Positions 34,457 through 42,358 of a stretch of 64,000 nucleotides of DNA are shown here, piece after piece. Within the stretch, counting starts at the first letter, position 1. Each line of letters starts with the position of its first letter. The notes beneath the pieces were generated by a model. That model was not told the DNA's origin. It did no database searches and saw only the letters and a list, made by a program, of their open reading frames with translations. The stretch comes from Paenibacillus sp. YPG26 (GTDB lineage: Bacteria > Bacillota > Bacilli > Paenibacillales > Paenibacillaceae), in contig NZ_CP084530.1 in NCBI RefSeq assembly GCF_023704175.1, positions 1,696,001-1,760,000 on the forward strand. The letters run 5' to 3'. The position numbers and the translations under genes were made by a program.

Positions 34457-35442
34457 TGCCGGTTATGGAATATATCGATGCCATCCGCCTCGCCATGAAA
34501 GAGGAGATGGAACTGGATGAGAATGTGTTTGTATTAGGTGAGGACGTTGGCGTTAAGGGTGGAGTATTTACTACAACCAAAGGCCTTCAGGAGCAATTTG
34601 GTGAACAGCGTGTGCTTGATACTCCGCTTGCGGAATCCGCTATCGCAGGAGTAGCAATCGGGGCAGCCATGTACGGCATGAAGCCGATAGCTGAAATGCA
34701 GTATTCAGACTTTATGCTCCCCGCTACCAACCAGATCATAAGCGAAGCCGCCAAGATCCGCTATCGTTCCAATAATGACTGGAGCTGTCCACTCGTGGTC
34801 CGCGCGCCAATCGGTGGCGGGATCTTCGGGGGACTGTATCATTCCCAGTGTCCTGAATCCATCTTCTTTGGCACCCCAGGGATCAAGATTATTGCTCCGT
34901 ACTCGGCTTATGATGCAAAAGGCTTGCTGAAAGCCGCGGTCAGAGACCCGGATCCCGTTCTGTTCTTTGAGAACAAGAAGTGTTATAAGCTGATTAAGGA
35001 AGATGTGCCGCTGGATGACTATATTGTGCCGATCGGTAAAGCGAATGTTATTCGCGAGGGTTCGGATATCACGGTGATCGGATACAGTCTGCCGCTTCAC
35101 TTTGCCATGCAGGCTGCCGAGGAACTGGCTGCAGAGCAGGGGATAAGCGCGCATATTCTGGATCTGCGCACCCTGCAGCCGCTTGACCGTGAATCCATTA
35201 TCGAAGCTGCCCGCCGTACCGGGAAGGTGCTGATTATTCACGAAGATAACAAGACAGGCGGAGTAGGTGCAGAGGTATCTGCCATTATCTCCGAAGAGTG
35301 CCTGTTCGAGCTGGATGCACCGATCAAGCGTCTGTGCGGTCCGGATGTGCCTGCCATGCCGATTAGCCCTCCGATGGAGAAATTCTTCATGCTGAGCAAA
35401 GACAAGGTCAAAGCAGCCATGCTGGAGCTTGCTTTATATTAA
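34456..35442 (+). CDS. bkdAB: Branched-chain 2-oxoacid dehydrogenase E1 beta
   Basis: A 328-residue transketolase-like subunit that completes the E1 active site. It contains VFVLGEDVGVKGGVFTTTKGL at the N-terminus, DTPLAESAIAGVAIG (with the cofactor-binding Glu), and the C-terminal domain with DLRTLQPLD and KVLIIHEDN. It overlaps bkdAA by one base. A 9-bp hairpin lies between it and the E2 gene. Confidence 0.93.
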   Translation: MPVMEYIDAIRLAMKEEMELDENVFVLGEDVGVKGGVFTTTKGLQEQFGEQRVLDTPLAESAIAGVAIGAAMYGMKPIAEMQYSDFMLPATNQIISEAAKIRYRSNNDWSCPLVVRAPIGGGIFGGLYHSQCPESIFFGTPGIKIIAPYSAYDAKGLLKAAVRDPDPVLFFENKKCYKLIKEDVPLDDYIVPIGKANVIREGSDITVIGYSLPLHFAMQAAEELAAEQGISAHILDLRTLQPLDRESIIEAARRTGKVLIIHEDNKTGGVGAEVSAIISEECLFELDAPIKRLCGPDVPAMPISPPMEKFFMLSKDKVKAAMLELALY

Positions 35443-35453
35443 GAATTGACTGC

Positions 35454-35476
35454 AGAGCTTCGTGAGTCGAAGCTCT
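35454..35476 (+). other. Intercistronic hairpin between bkdAB and bkdB
   Basis: AGAGCTTCG (35454-35462) and CGAAGCTCT (35468-35476) form a perfect 9-bp stem around TGAGT. No T-run follows. It may stabilise or process the polycistronic mRNA rather than terminate it. Confidence 0.5.
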
Positions 35477-35496
35477 CTAATCATAGGAGTGAGAAT

Positions 35497-36894
35497 ATGT
35501 CATCGAACAAAACATGGACGGATGTAGTCATGCCTCAGCTGGCGGAGTCATTGGTGTCAGCAACCATTGGTAAATGGCTGAAAAAACCGGGAGATCCGGT
35601 TGAACAATATGAACCAATCTGTGAGGTCATTACAGATAAGGTTAATGCCGAACTTCCTTCAACGCTGGACGGAATTATGGGAGATATCCTCGCCCAGGAA
35701 GGAGAGACAGTCGATGTCGGAGCTGTAATCTGCCGTATTGGAGTTGAAGCCGCTGCGTCTGCAGCTGCACCCGCCGCACCTCAGCCGGATTCCAGCGGCG
35801 CGGCTGCTTCTCAAGCTGGTGGCTCCTCGTCTCCTGCTCTTTCGGCGGATGCTTCCCTGCGAAGCCGCTATTCGCCTGCCGTGCAGACCCTTGCGGCTGA
35901 ACATGGTCTCAACCTCAGCGCTATACAGGGTACCGGTATGGGTGGACGGATCACCCGTAAGGATGTGCTTAAGCATATTGAGAGTGGAGGTGCTGGTTCA
36001 TCGTCCGCTCCTTCTGTGCAGACCGCTCCAGTATCACAGCCACCGGTTCAGACCCAATCGCAGGCCCAGGTGCTGCCAGGCCATGTGACTTCGGCACCGG
36101 TCATTCAGCAGCCGCAAGTGAATGAGCCTGTTCGCCATTCAGGCATCCACCTTAGTGATACCCCTAAGCTTCCAACGATTGAAGTTGAAGGCGGACAGGC
36201 GGAGCATTACATCGACATTACCCCGATCCGTAATACAATTGCCACGAAGATGCGTCAGAGCGTATCGGAGATCCCGCATGGCTGGATGATGATCGAGGTA
36301 GACGTTACAAATCTGGTACAGCTCCGCAACAAGCTCAAGAATGAGTTCAAGGCCAAAGAAGGCGTTAATCTGACTTATCTGGCTTTTATGATCAAGGCTG
36401 TAGTAAATGCAATTAAAGACTATCCGATTATGAACTCGGTCTGGGCCGTTGACAAAATTATCGTGAAACGTGACATCAACATTTCTCTTGCCGTAGGCAC
36501 GGACGACTCTGTGATGACCCCTGTAATCAAGAAAGCGGATCAGAAGAACATTGCCGGACTTGCAAGGGAAGTTGAGGAATTGGCACGCAAGACACGTGAA
36601 GGCAAGCTCAAGCTTGATGATATGCAGGGTGGAACCTTTACGGTGAACAATACAGGTTCATTTGGTTCGATTCTGTCACAGCCAATTATCAACTACCCGC
36701 AGGCGGCAATTCTTACCTTCGAATCCATCGTGAAACGACCTGTGGTGATTAACGATATGATCGGTGTCCGTTCGATGGCTAATTTCTGTCTGTCGCTCGA
36801 TCACCGGATTCTGGATGGAGTGATCTGCGGACGCTTCATGCAGCGTGTGAAGGATAATATTGAGGCATATTCACTTGATACTCAGGTCTATTAA
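35497..36894 (+). CDS. bkdB: Branched-chain 2-oxoacid dehydrogenase E2 (dihydrolipoyl acyltransferase)
   Basis: A 465-residue core acyltransferase. The lipoyl domain (about 8-85) has the lipoylated Lys in EVITDKVNAEL; a peripheral-subunit-binding domain (about 125-160) reads SPAVQTLAAEHGLNLSAI; and the catalytic domain has SLDHRILDG with the active His and Asp. The two linkers are Ala/Pro/Ser/Gln-rich. ATG 35497 is chosen after TAGGAGTGAG; the longer frame from 35446 runs through a hairpin. lipB, which attaches octanoyl groups for lipoate synthesis, is next. Confidence 0.94.
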   Translation: MSSNKTWTDVVMPQLAESLVSATIGKWLKKPGDPVEQYEPICEVITDKVNAELPSTLDGIMGDILAQEGETVDVGAVICRIGVEAAASAAAPAAPQPDSSGAAASQAGGSSSPALSADASLRSRYSPAVQTLAAEHGLNLSAIQGTGMGGRITRKDVLKHIESGGAGSSSAPSVQTAPVSQPPVQTQSQAQVLPGHVTSAPVIQQPQVNEPVRHSGIHLSDTPKLPTIEVEGGQAEHYIDITPIRNTIATKMRQSVSEIPHGWMMIEVDVTNLVQLRNKLKNEFKAKEGVNLTYLAFMIKAVVNAIKDYPIMNSVWAVDKIIVKRDINISLAVGTDDSVMTPVIKKADQKNIAGLAREVEELARKTREGKLKLDDMQGGTFTVNNTGSFGSILSQPIINYPQAAILTFESIVKRPVVINDMIGVRSMANFCLSLDHRILDGVICGRFMQRVKDNIEAYSLDTQVY

Positions 36895-36936
36895 CCAGCG
36901 AAGCTGATACAATGAATAGAAAAGAGGCGACTCATC

Positions 36937-37632
36937 ATGAATAGAACACTGGAAGTGCGCTACATCCCGATCATGGATTATGGGGAAGCGTGGGAGCTCC
37001 AGAAAGATATCGTGAAGCGTGTCGACCGTGAGGAGCAGCAGGAGACCCTGCTGCTTCTCCAGCATCCGCCGACTTATACGATTGGTTCCCAGCGACATCC
37101 TGAACATTTGCTGCTAAGTCCTGAGCAATTGAAGGAACAGGGCATTTCCATCTTTGAAATTGACCGGGGCGGAGACATTACCTATCATGGTCCAGGTCAG
37201 CTTGTTGGATATCCTCTTCTCGTTCTGGATGGTTCCAAGGGACTTGATTTGCATGAATATCTGCGTAAGCTGGAGCAGGTCATCATCAATTATCTTGCAG
37301 GCTTTGGAATTGAAGGCAGCCGGAAGCCGGAATATACCGGTGTGTGGGTGGGTAATCAGAAGATTTGTGCAATAGGAGTTAAGTTCAATAAGCGCCGGGG
37401 CAAAAGAGGTTTTGTGACGAGCCACGGTTTCGCATTCAATATTAAATCAGGAATTCAGAACGAGGGCTTCCAGGGGATTATTCCCTGTGGAATTCAAGAA
37501 TACGGAGTAACCTCACTGGAGGATATTACGGGTAACGAATTCACGGTAGAACAGACGGCCAAGGACATCGTGCCTTATTTCACTGAGGTGTTCGGCTACG
37601 ATGCCGTATGGCCTGAGAAGGTTACCTATTGA
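36937..37632 (+). CDS. lipB: Octanoyl-ACP:protein octanoyltransferase LipB
   Basis: A 231-residue enzyme that moves octanoate from ACP to lipoyl domains, the first step of lipoate synthesis. Family motifs are RGGDITYHGPGQLVGYPLL (about 75), the catalytic Lys in CAIGVKFNKRRGKRG, GFAFNI, and the acyl-enzyme Cys in IIPCGIQEYGVTSL. Bacillus subtilis uses LipM/LipL instead, so a LipB is a point of difference. Placement after the lipoylated E2 makes functional sense. Its last 11 bases are antisense to the prli42 gene. Confidence 0.94.
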   Translation: MNRTLEVRYIPIMDYGEAWELQKDIVKRVDREEQQETLLLLQHPPTYTIGSQRHPEHLLLSPEQLKEQGISIFEIDRGGDITYHGPGQLVGYPLLVLDGSKGLDLHEYLRKLEQVIINYLAGFGIEGSRKPEYTGVWVGNQKICAIGVKFNKRRGKRGFVTSHGFAFNIKSGIQNEGFQGIIPCGIQEYGVTSLEDITGNEFTVEQTAKDIVPYFTEVFGYDAVWPEKVTY

Positions 37633-37720
37633 TAAAGGGTTCAACCACCAATAATAAAGTTGATCCAATCATGGCAAAAAGCATGAGGTATATAAAAATT
37701 TTCATCCATTTCTTCGGCAT
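37622..37720 (-). CDS. prli42: Stressosome-associated small membrane protein Prli42
   Basis: A 32-codon gene, easily missed because of its size. The peptide begins MPKKWMKIFIYLMLFAMIGS and continues through TLLL to end in NR: a short basic N-terminus, then one membrane helix with the KI-x-I-Y-L-M-L-x-A-M-x-x-S-T-L-L pattern of the Prli42 family. In Listeria, Prli42 anchors the stressosome to the membrane. AAGGAG lies 8 bases before ATG 37720. It converges on and overlaps the lipB 3' end by 11 bases. No stressosome genes are in this window. Confidence 0.85.
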   Translation of the reverse strand: MPKKWMKIFIYLMLFAMIGSTLLLVVEPFINR

Positions 37721-37801
37721 ATTCCAGACTCCTTTAAGATTAAGTAATGGCCGGTCCCATACCTTATCATTTTAGCCTAAATCGGAAGGAGAGGAAAGTC
37801 G

Positions 37802-38938
37802 ATGATTAATAAAGACCGCGTAATCAACCTGTTTCTTGAGTTAGTGCAGATTAACAGCGAGACAGGGCAGGAGAGAGAGATCGCAGATGTACTGACGAAG
37901 AAATTCAAGGATCTGGGACTTGTCGTCACCGAGGACGATTCAGCGGCAGTTACCGGGCACGGTGCCGGGAATCTGATTGCCACACTGAAGGGTAATGGGT
38001 TGGCACAGGCCGACCCTCTCTTATTCACCTGTCATATGGATACGGTAGCCCCTGGCACAGGGATTAAGCCCGTAATTGGAGAAGATGGCTGGATCCGCAG
38101 TGACGGCACCACGATTCTCGGTTCGGACGACAAAGCAGGTGTTGCTGCCTTAATCGAATTAATCGAGGTCATTCAGGAGAATCAGATTCCACACGGGGAT
38201 ATTCAGTTTGTGATCACTGCTGGTGAGGAATCAGGCTTGATGGGGGCCCGGGCGCTGGATGCGAAGCATCTGAACGCCAGATATGGCTTTGCCTTGGATT
38301 CGAACGGAGAAGTGGGCTCCATCTGCGTTGCCGCTCCAACCCAGGCGAGAATTGAGATTGAAATCTTCGGGAGATCAGCCCATGCCGGGGTCAACCCGGA
38401 AGATGGCATCAGTGCCATCCAAGTAGCGGGCAAAGCCATCGCGCGAATGAACCTGGGGCGTATCGATCAGGAGACTACTGCCAATATTGGGAAGTTCGAG
38501 GGGGGCGGAGCCACCAACGTGGTGACCGATTACGTGAAGCTGTATGCGGAAGCGCGCAGTATCGTACATGAGAAGGTGGAGCAACAGATTGCCGGGATGA
38601 AGCAGGCTCTGGATTCTGCTTGTCTTGATTATGGAGCAACAGGAAAAATGAACAGCACTATCATTTATCCTGCTTTTAACCATACGGAAGAAGAGCCCGT
38701 TGTACAGCTTGCAAAAAAGGCAGCCAGCAGGCTGGGACTTAGCGGCCGGACCTTTCATTCCGGCGGTGGCAGTGATGCGAATATTTTCAACGGCCTCGGC
38801 ATCCCGACCGTCAATCTTGCAGTCGGCTACGAGAACATTCATACGACATCTGAACGGATTAAAGCGGATGATATCGTCAAAGCGGCTGAGCTGGTGTTAG
38901 AAATAGTCAAAGCAGCCCGCATATCGACTCCTTCCTAA
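37802..38938 (+). CDS. M20 family metallopeptidase (peptidase T-like, YqjE)
   Basis: A 378-residue dizinc aminopeptidase-like enzyme. Metal ligands and catalytic residues are visible: FTCHMDTVAPG (His, Asp), GSDDKAGVAAL (bridging Asp), ITAGEESGLMGA (catalytic Glu and ligand), and the C-terminal HSGGGSDANIFN. The dimerisation domain sits around 180-290. It matches Bacillus YqjE, annotated as a tripeptidase T-like enzyme. Substrate not determined. AAGGAGAGG precedes the ATG and a strong terminator follows. Confidence 0.92.
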   Translation: MINKDRVINLFLELVQINSETGQEREIADVLTKKFKDLGLVVTEDDSAAVTGHGAGNLIATLKGNGLAQADPLLFTCHMDTVAPGTGIKPVIGEDGWIRSDGTTILGSDDKAGVAALIELIEVIQENQIPHGDIQFVITAGEESGLMGARALDAKHLNARYGFALDSNGEVGSICVAAPTQARIEIEIFGRSAHAGVNPEDGISAIQVAGKAIARMNLGRIDQETTANIGKFEGGGATNVVTDYVKLYAEARSIVHEKVEQQIAGMKQALDSACLDYGATGKMNSTIIYPAFNHTEEEPVVQLAKKAASRLGLSGRTFHSGGGSDANIFNGLGIPTVNLAVGYENIHTTSERIKADDIVKAAELVLEIVKAARISTPS

Positions 38939-38950
38939 CCCCCGCGCTAC

Positions 38951-39004
38951 AACAGGAGACAAGTCATGTTCTTACGGAACAAGTCTTGTCTCCTGTTTTA
39001 TTTG
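38951..39004. terminator. Terminator, convergent genes
   Basis: AACAGGAGACAAG (38951-38963) pairs with 38985-38997, with a 21-base loop and TTTTATTT after it. It lies between the M20 peptidase and the converging TPR gene. Confidence 0.85.
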
Positions 39005-39015
39005 ACAGTTGAGCA

Positions 39016-40212
39016 CTACAGCTGCCTGAAAGTAGGGGCTAAGGACTTGTTGCGAAGCTGGGCAGGTGTCCAGACGGTATGCCAGCACGAGCGCTCAACG
39101 ATATATAGTGACTGGATTATCGTCTCTTTATAATGCTGTGTCTTTTGGGTGTCGAGAGAGTTAAGTGTATTCAAGCTGAGGCGTTCTTCCATTTCCTGAT
39201 GGGATTTCTTGAGGTAACAGGATGCCGCGGCAAAACGGTAGGTAGCGGTAAGAGGGTCTTTCTCGGTCAGTGATTCAAAAATCCGGGCAGCGGAGTCGTA
39301 GAATCCCTCATCGTAATCGATCTCCGCCATAATGAACGCCAGCTCCTTGTGAAGGGGTTCGCTATAGTCCATGGAGACCATGGGGTAATGATCGGTTAAT
39401 CTTACTTTGGCAGATTTCGTGTAACCCTCATAATACAGACAAAGTGTAAGCTCATTCTGCAGATACGTATCTTCACCCGCTATGCTCAAAGCCAGGTCAT
39501 ACAGACCCAGGTTCACTGCGCGCTTGAGTGCTTCAGACAATAACTGCCTGTTCTGAACAGCTGTAAAGTCCTCTTCTCCAAGGATCCAGCGGCACAGAAG
39601 AGTGTCCATGGCGAGCGGATCGGTGAAAGCAGGTCTAAGCTGACCCGCGTCAATTGCTTTTGAAGCATAGTGTACAGCTTGTTCAAAAAGGCCTTCCCGT
39701 ATCAAGCATTCTGTATGCAGCTGCAGCATGCGTTCACTGGTTAGTGAGGGATTAGCATCCAGGTATGTATAAGCGGTATGAAAAGCTCCAATCCGGCACA
39801 GGATATCAACCAGAATCTCACTTTGGTTCGGGGATTGCATTAGCTTACGATTCATTCTTTCGGCGATAATCTCATCACTGTAGCCCTGCTCATGAAGAAG
39901 ATCTCCCCATTCCGTCAAGGCATCTATCTCATAGCCTGTAAAAGCTATTGCCTGCTCGAACGCATAAATGGCCTTCGCATGCTGGTTGTTCCGCCGAAGC
40001 AGCTTCCCGTATTCAATCCAGCACTCTGCTAGAGTTCCCCGTTCGGAAGCCGTTTTGTACTCCCGTCCAAAGGCATTTAACAGCCCTTCTTCCAAGCTTG
40101 ATATCGCCTGCGTGATGTCCCCCCGGTCCCTGTGTCTTAGGCTCATCTGATAAAGAAGGGATAACGACTTGGATTTGGTCCGATCCGAGTCAAACTGACG
40201 TTTCTTTTCCAC
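39016..40212 (-). CDS. TPR-repeat protein of unknown function
   Basis: A 398-residue, soluble, mostly helical protein with several degenerate tetratricopeptide-like repeats. The clearest are LAECWIEYGKLLRRNNQHAKAIYAFEQAI (about 62-90) and LAFIMAEIDYDEGFYDSAARIFESL (about 290-314). There is no membrane segment, signal or catalytic motif. It is a lone minus-strand gene between two convergent/divergent neighbours. It might be a scaffold or a regulator; I cannot say which. Confidence 0.8.
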   Translation of the reverse strand: MEKKRQFDSDRTKSKSLSLLYQMSLRHRDRGDITQAISSLEEGLLNAFGREYKTASERGTLAECWIEYGKLLRRNNQHAKAIYAFEQAIAFTGYEIDALTEWGDLLHEQGYSDEIIAERMNRKLMQSPNQSEILVDILCRIGAFHTAYTYLDANPSLTSERMLQLHTECLIREGLFEQAVHYASKAIDAGQLRPAFTDPLAMDTLLCRWILGEEDFTAVQNRQLLSEALKRAVNLGLYDLALSIAGEDTYLQNELTLCLYYEGYTKSAKVRLTDHYPMVSMDYSEPLHKELAFIMAEIDYDEGFYDSAARIFESLTEKDPLTATYRFAAASCYLKKSHQEMEERLSLNTLNSLDTQKTQHYKETIIQSLYIVERSCWHTVWTPAQLRNKSLAPTFRQL

Positions 40213-40289
40213 TTGGCAACCCTCCTATCTTCTTAATAACACAAATAGGTATTAAATGTATTCGGATTTTGTCAAAATCGTAAAATAAT

Positions 40290-40433
40290 TCACTTTTTTC
40301 GTAAACTTATAGTGATAAGGTCCTTGACCTGGATGTCAGGACCGATGTTCTTTTTCCAATTCGACAGAAGGGCCTTTACCTGCCACGCTTTACCTGATAT
40401 ATGAAACCTGGTATCTGCAAAGTAGCTCTTCAT
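40290..40433 (-). CDS. mciZ: MciZ, mother-cell inhibitor of FtsZ
   Basis: A 47-residue peptide (MKSYFADTRFHISGKAWQV at its start). It carries the MciZ core pattern GKAW-(E/Q)-(I/V)-(R/K)-A-x-L near residues 14-22 and VKD(L/W)I near the C-terminus. MciZ caps FtsZ filaments and blocks Z-ring formation in the mother cell during sporulation. AAGGAGC lies 8 bases before ATG 40433. It is divergent from nudF, the position it also holds in Bacillus. A weak SigE-like pair (ACATAAC-N14-CATATGGT, minus strand) is at 40474-40502. Confidence 0.8.
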   Translation of the reverse strand: MKSYFADTRFHISGKAWQVKALLSNWKKNIGPDIQVKDLITISLRKK

Positions 40434-40460
40434 GATCAAATGCTCCTTTTCCTTGGCGAT

Positions 40461-40470
40461 TTGGTATAAT
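40461..40470 (+). promoter_or_regulatory. Extended -10 promoter for nudF
   Basis: TTGGTATAAT: TATAAT at 40465-40470 with extended TGG, 60 bases before the nudF start. No convincing -35 box. Confidence 0.45.
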
Positions 40471-40530
40471 ATCACCATATGTTCAGAAGGGACAAGTTAT
40501 GTTCATAACAATCAAAAGGAGGCAAAATTC

Positions 40531-41100
40531 ATGAATAAATCTCCAAATTCAGCATTGAACGAAAAGGTGATTTCTACCAAGCCTATCTTTTCCGGCAAAA
40601 TAATCTCACTTCAAGTTGATACCGTTGAACTGCCTGATGGGAGCCAGGGAGAGCGGGAAGTGGTTAAGCATCCTGGCGCGATTGCTGTGCTCGCCGTTCA
40701 GAACGGACGGATTCTACTAGTCGACCAGTTCCGCACACCACTTGGCCGGTGCGAGCTGGAGATTCCTGCGGGCAAGCTTGAGAAAGGGGAGGACCCGCTC
40801 GAGGCCGCCAAGCGGGAGCTGCAGGAAGAGACGGGATATTCAGCGGGGAAGGTCTCGCTGCTGCATTCCTTTTACACCTCACCAGGGTTCGCGGACGAGA
40901 TCATACACTTGTACCTGGCGGAAGATCTGAAGAAGGGCGAATCGGCTCCGGACGAGGATGAATTCCTGGAGGTTCATGAATCTACGCTGCATGAAGTGAA
41001 ACGGTATATGGCTGAAGGATGGATATCGGATGCCAAGACGATGCTGGCGGTGTACATTTGGGAACTGGCAAGTCATACAGGGAAATTCGGCCATGAGTGA
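40531..41100 (+). CDS. nudF: ADP-ribose pyrophosphatase (Nudix)
   Basis: A 189-residue Nudix hydrolase splitting ADP-ribose to AMP and ribose-5-phosphate. The Nudix box GKLEKGEDPLEAAKRELQEETGY spans about 80-102 with all consensus acidic residues, and the downstream YTSPGFADEIIHLYLA is typical of ADP-ribose pyrophosphatases. ATG 40531 follows AAAAGGAGG; longer in-frame starts are rejected. Its last 8 bases overlap the endonuclease Q gene, so the two are translationally coupled. Confidence 0.94.
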   Translation: MNKSPNSALNEKVISTKPIFSGKIISLQVDTVELPDGSQGEREVVKHPGAIAVLAVQNGRILLVDQFRTPLGRCELEIPAGKLEKGEDPLEAAKRELQEETGYSAGKVSLLHSFYTSPGFADEIIHLYLAEDLKKGESAPDEDEFLEVHESTLHEVKRYMAEGWISDAKTMLAVYIWELASHTGKFGHE

Positions 41101-42283
41101 GACACCGCTTCAGCGATATTACGCGGATCTGCATATCCATATCGGCAGGACGGAGAAGGGGGAGCCGGTCAAGATTAGTGGAAGCCGGAACCTTACTTTC
41201 GCGCAAATTGCCAGTGAAGCCAGCGATCGCAAGGGGATTGATCTCATCGGAATTATTGATTGCCACTCGCCTGGCGTTCAGGCAGACATCAAGAATAGTC
41301 TGGACAAAGGGGAAATGAAAGAGCTGAAAGAGGGGGGAATCTCTTATGGCAGAACAACGATCCTGCTGGGCTGTGAGCTTGAAATCCGAGAACCTGGGAT
41401 GGGCCCGGCCCATCTGCTGGTCTACTTCCCCCATCTATCCATGATGGAGGAGTTCACCGGGTGGTTGTCCAAGAGGATGAAGAATATTCAGCTCAGCTCA
41501 CAAAGGCTGCACGCTCCGGCACTTACCCTGCAGGAGGAAGTTACAGCCCGCGGTGGTCTGCTGATCCCCGCCCATATTTTTACGCCGCATAAGAGTATTT
41601 ACGGAAGTGCTGCTCCCAAGATGTCCGACGTCCTGGACTTATCCCGGGTGAACGCGGTCGAGCTGGGTCTTAGCGCAGATTCCGAGATGGCAGGTTACTT
41701 AAGTGAACTGGATGAATTCACGATCCTGACCAACTCGGATGCCCACTCTCTGGGCAAGATAGGCCGTGAATATAATGAACTGGCGCTTGGAAGTCCGAAC
41801 TACCGCGAGTTCGAGAAAGCGCTGGCTAGAGAAGGTGGGCGCAAAGTTACGGCGAACTACGGTCTGAACCCCAGACTCGGCAAGTATCACCGGACCTATT
41901 GCAGCGGATGCCAGAGCATCATTGATGAACAAGGCATCTCCGTGCAGCGCTGTTCTTACTGCGGGAGCACCAAGTTAACCCGCGGCGTTCTGGACCGGAT
42001 TCTCTCGATTGCTGACCGGGAAGCTCCGGCGGTCCCTGCCCATAGGCCGCCCTATCACTACCAGGTTCCGCTTGAATTCATCCCGGGTCTTGGGAAGGCC
42101 AAGCTCGCCGCACTGCTGGAGGCTTTTGGAACCGAGATGAATATTCTTCACCGTGTGCCCGTTGAAGAGCTGGCCGGGGTTGTAGGAGCCGAGCTTGCCG
42201 AAGCAATCGGGGAAGCGCGCAGCGGGACCATGCAGCTTATTGCCGGGGGCGGAGGCACATACGGTAAGGTTCACAAGGGATAA
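41093..42283 (+). CDS. Endonuclease Q family DNA repair protein
   Basis: A 396-residue PHP-domain protein of the EndoQ family, which cleaves DNA 5' to deaminated bases or abasic sites in characterised archaeal and Bacillus enzymes. PHP metal motifs are YYADLHIHIG, GIIDCHSPG, LGCELEI, LLIPAHIF and LTNSDAHS. A zinc ribbon (CSGC...CSYC, about 290-310) follows, then a helix-hairpin-helix region with FIPGLGKAKLAALL (about 330-365). It overlaps nudF by 8 bases and precedes spoIIM, which has its own SigE promoter. Confidence 0.9.
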   Translation: MSETPLQRYYADLHIHIGRTEKGEPVKISGSRNLTFAQIASEASDRKGIDLIGIIDCHSPGVQADIKNSLDKGEMKELKEGGISYGRTTILLGCELEIREPGMGPAHLLVYFPHLSMMEEFTGWLSKRMKNIQLSSQRLHAPALTLQEEVTARGGLLIPAHIFTPHKSIYGSAAPKMSDVLDLSRVNAVELGLSADSEMAGYLSELDEFTILTNSDAHSLGKIGREYNELALGSPNYREFEKALAREGGRKVTANYGLNPRLGKYHRTYCSGCQSIIDEQGISVQRCSYCGSTKLTRGVLDRILSIADREAPAVPAHRPPYHYQVPLEFIPGLGKAKLAALLEAFGTEMNILHRVPVEELAGVVGAELAEAIGEARSGTMQLIAGGGGTYGKVHKG

Positions 42284-42290
42284 GTTCCCC

Positions 42291-42319
42291 GCATAGGGCT
42301 GAGCCCTTGCTCATAGAAT
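42291..42319 (+). promoter_or_regulatory. SigE-type promoter of spoIIM
   Basis: GCATAGG (42291-42297), 14 bases and CATAGAAT (42312-42319): one mismatch in the -10 against KMATAWW-N13/14-CATACAMT. spoIIM is a known SigE gene, so the assignment is well supported. Confidence 0.7.
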
Positions 42320-42358
42320 AAGAGAGTACTTCTATGGACAAGAAGGGAGATCGGCCTT

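Noticed and set aside
34456..36894. Reading the E1/E2 genes as pyruvate dehydrogenase
   Set aside because: The E3-first order and neighbours match bkd rather than pdhABCD; substrate cannot be fully settled from sequence alone.
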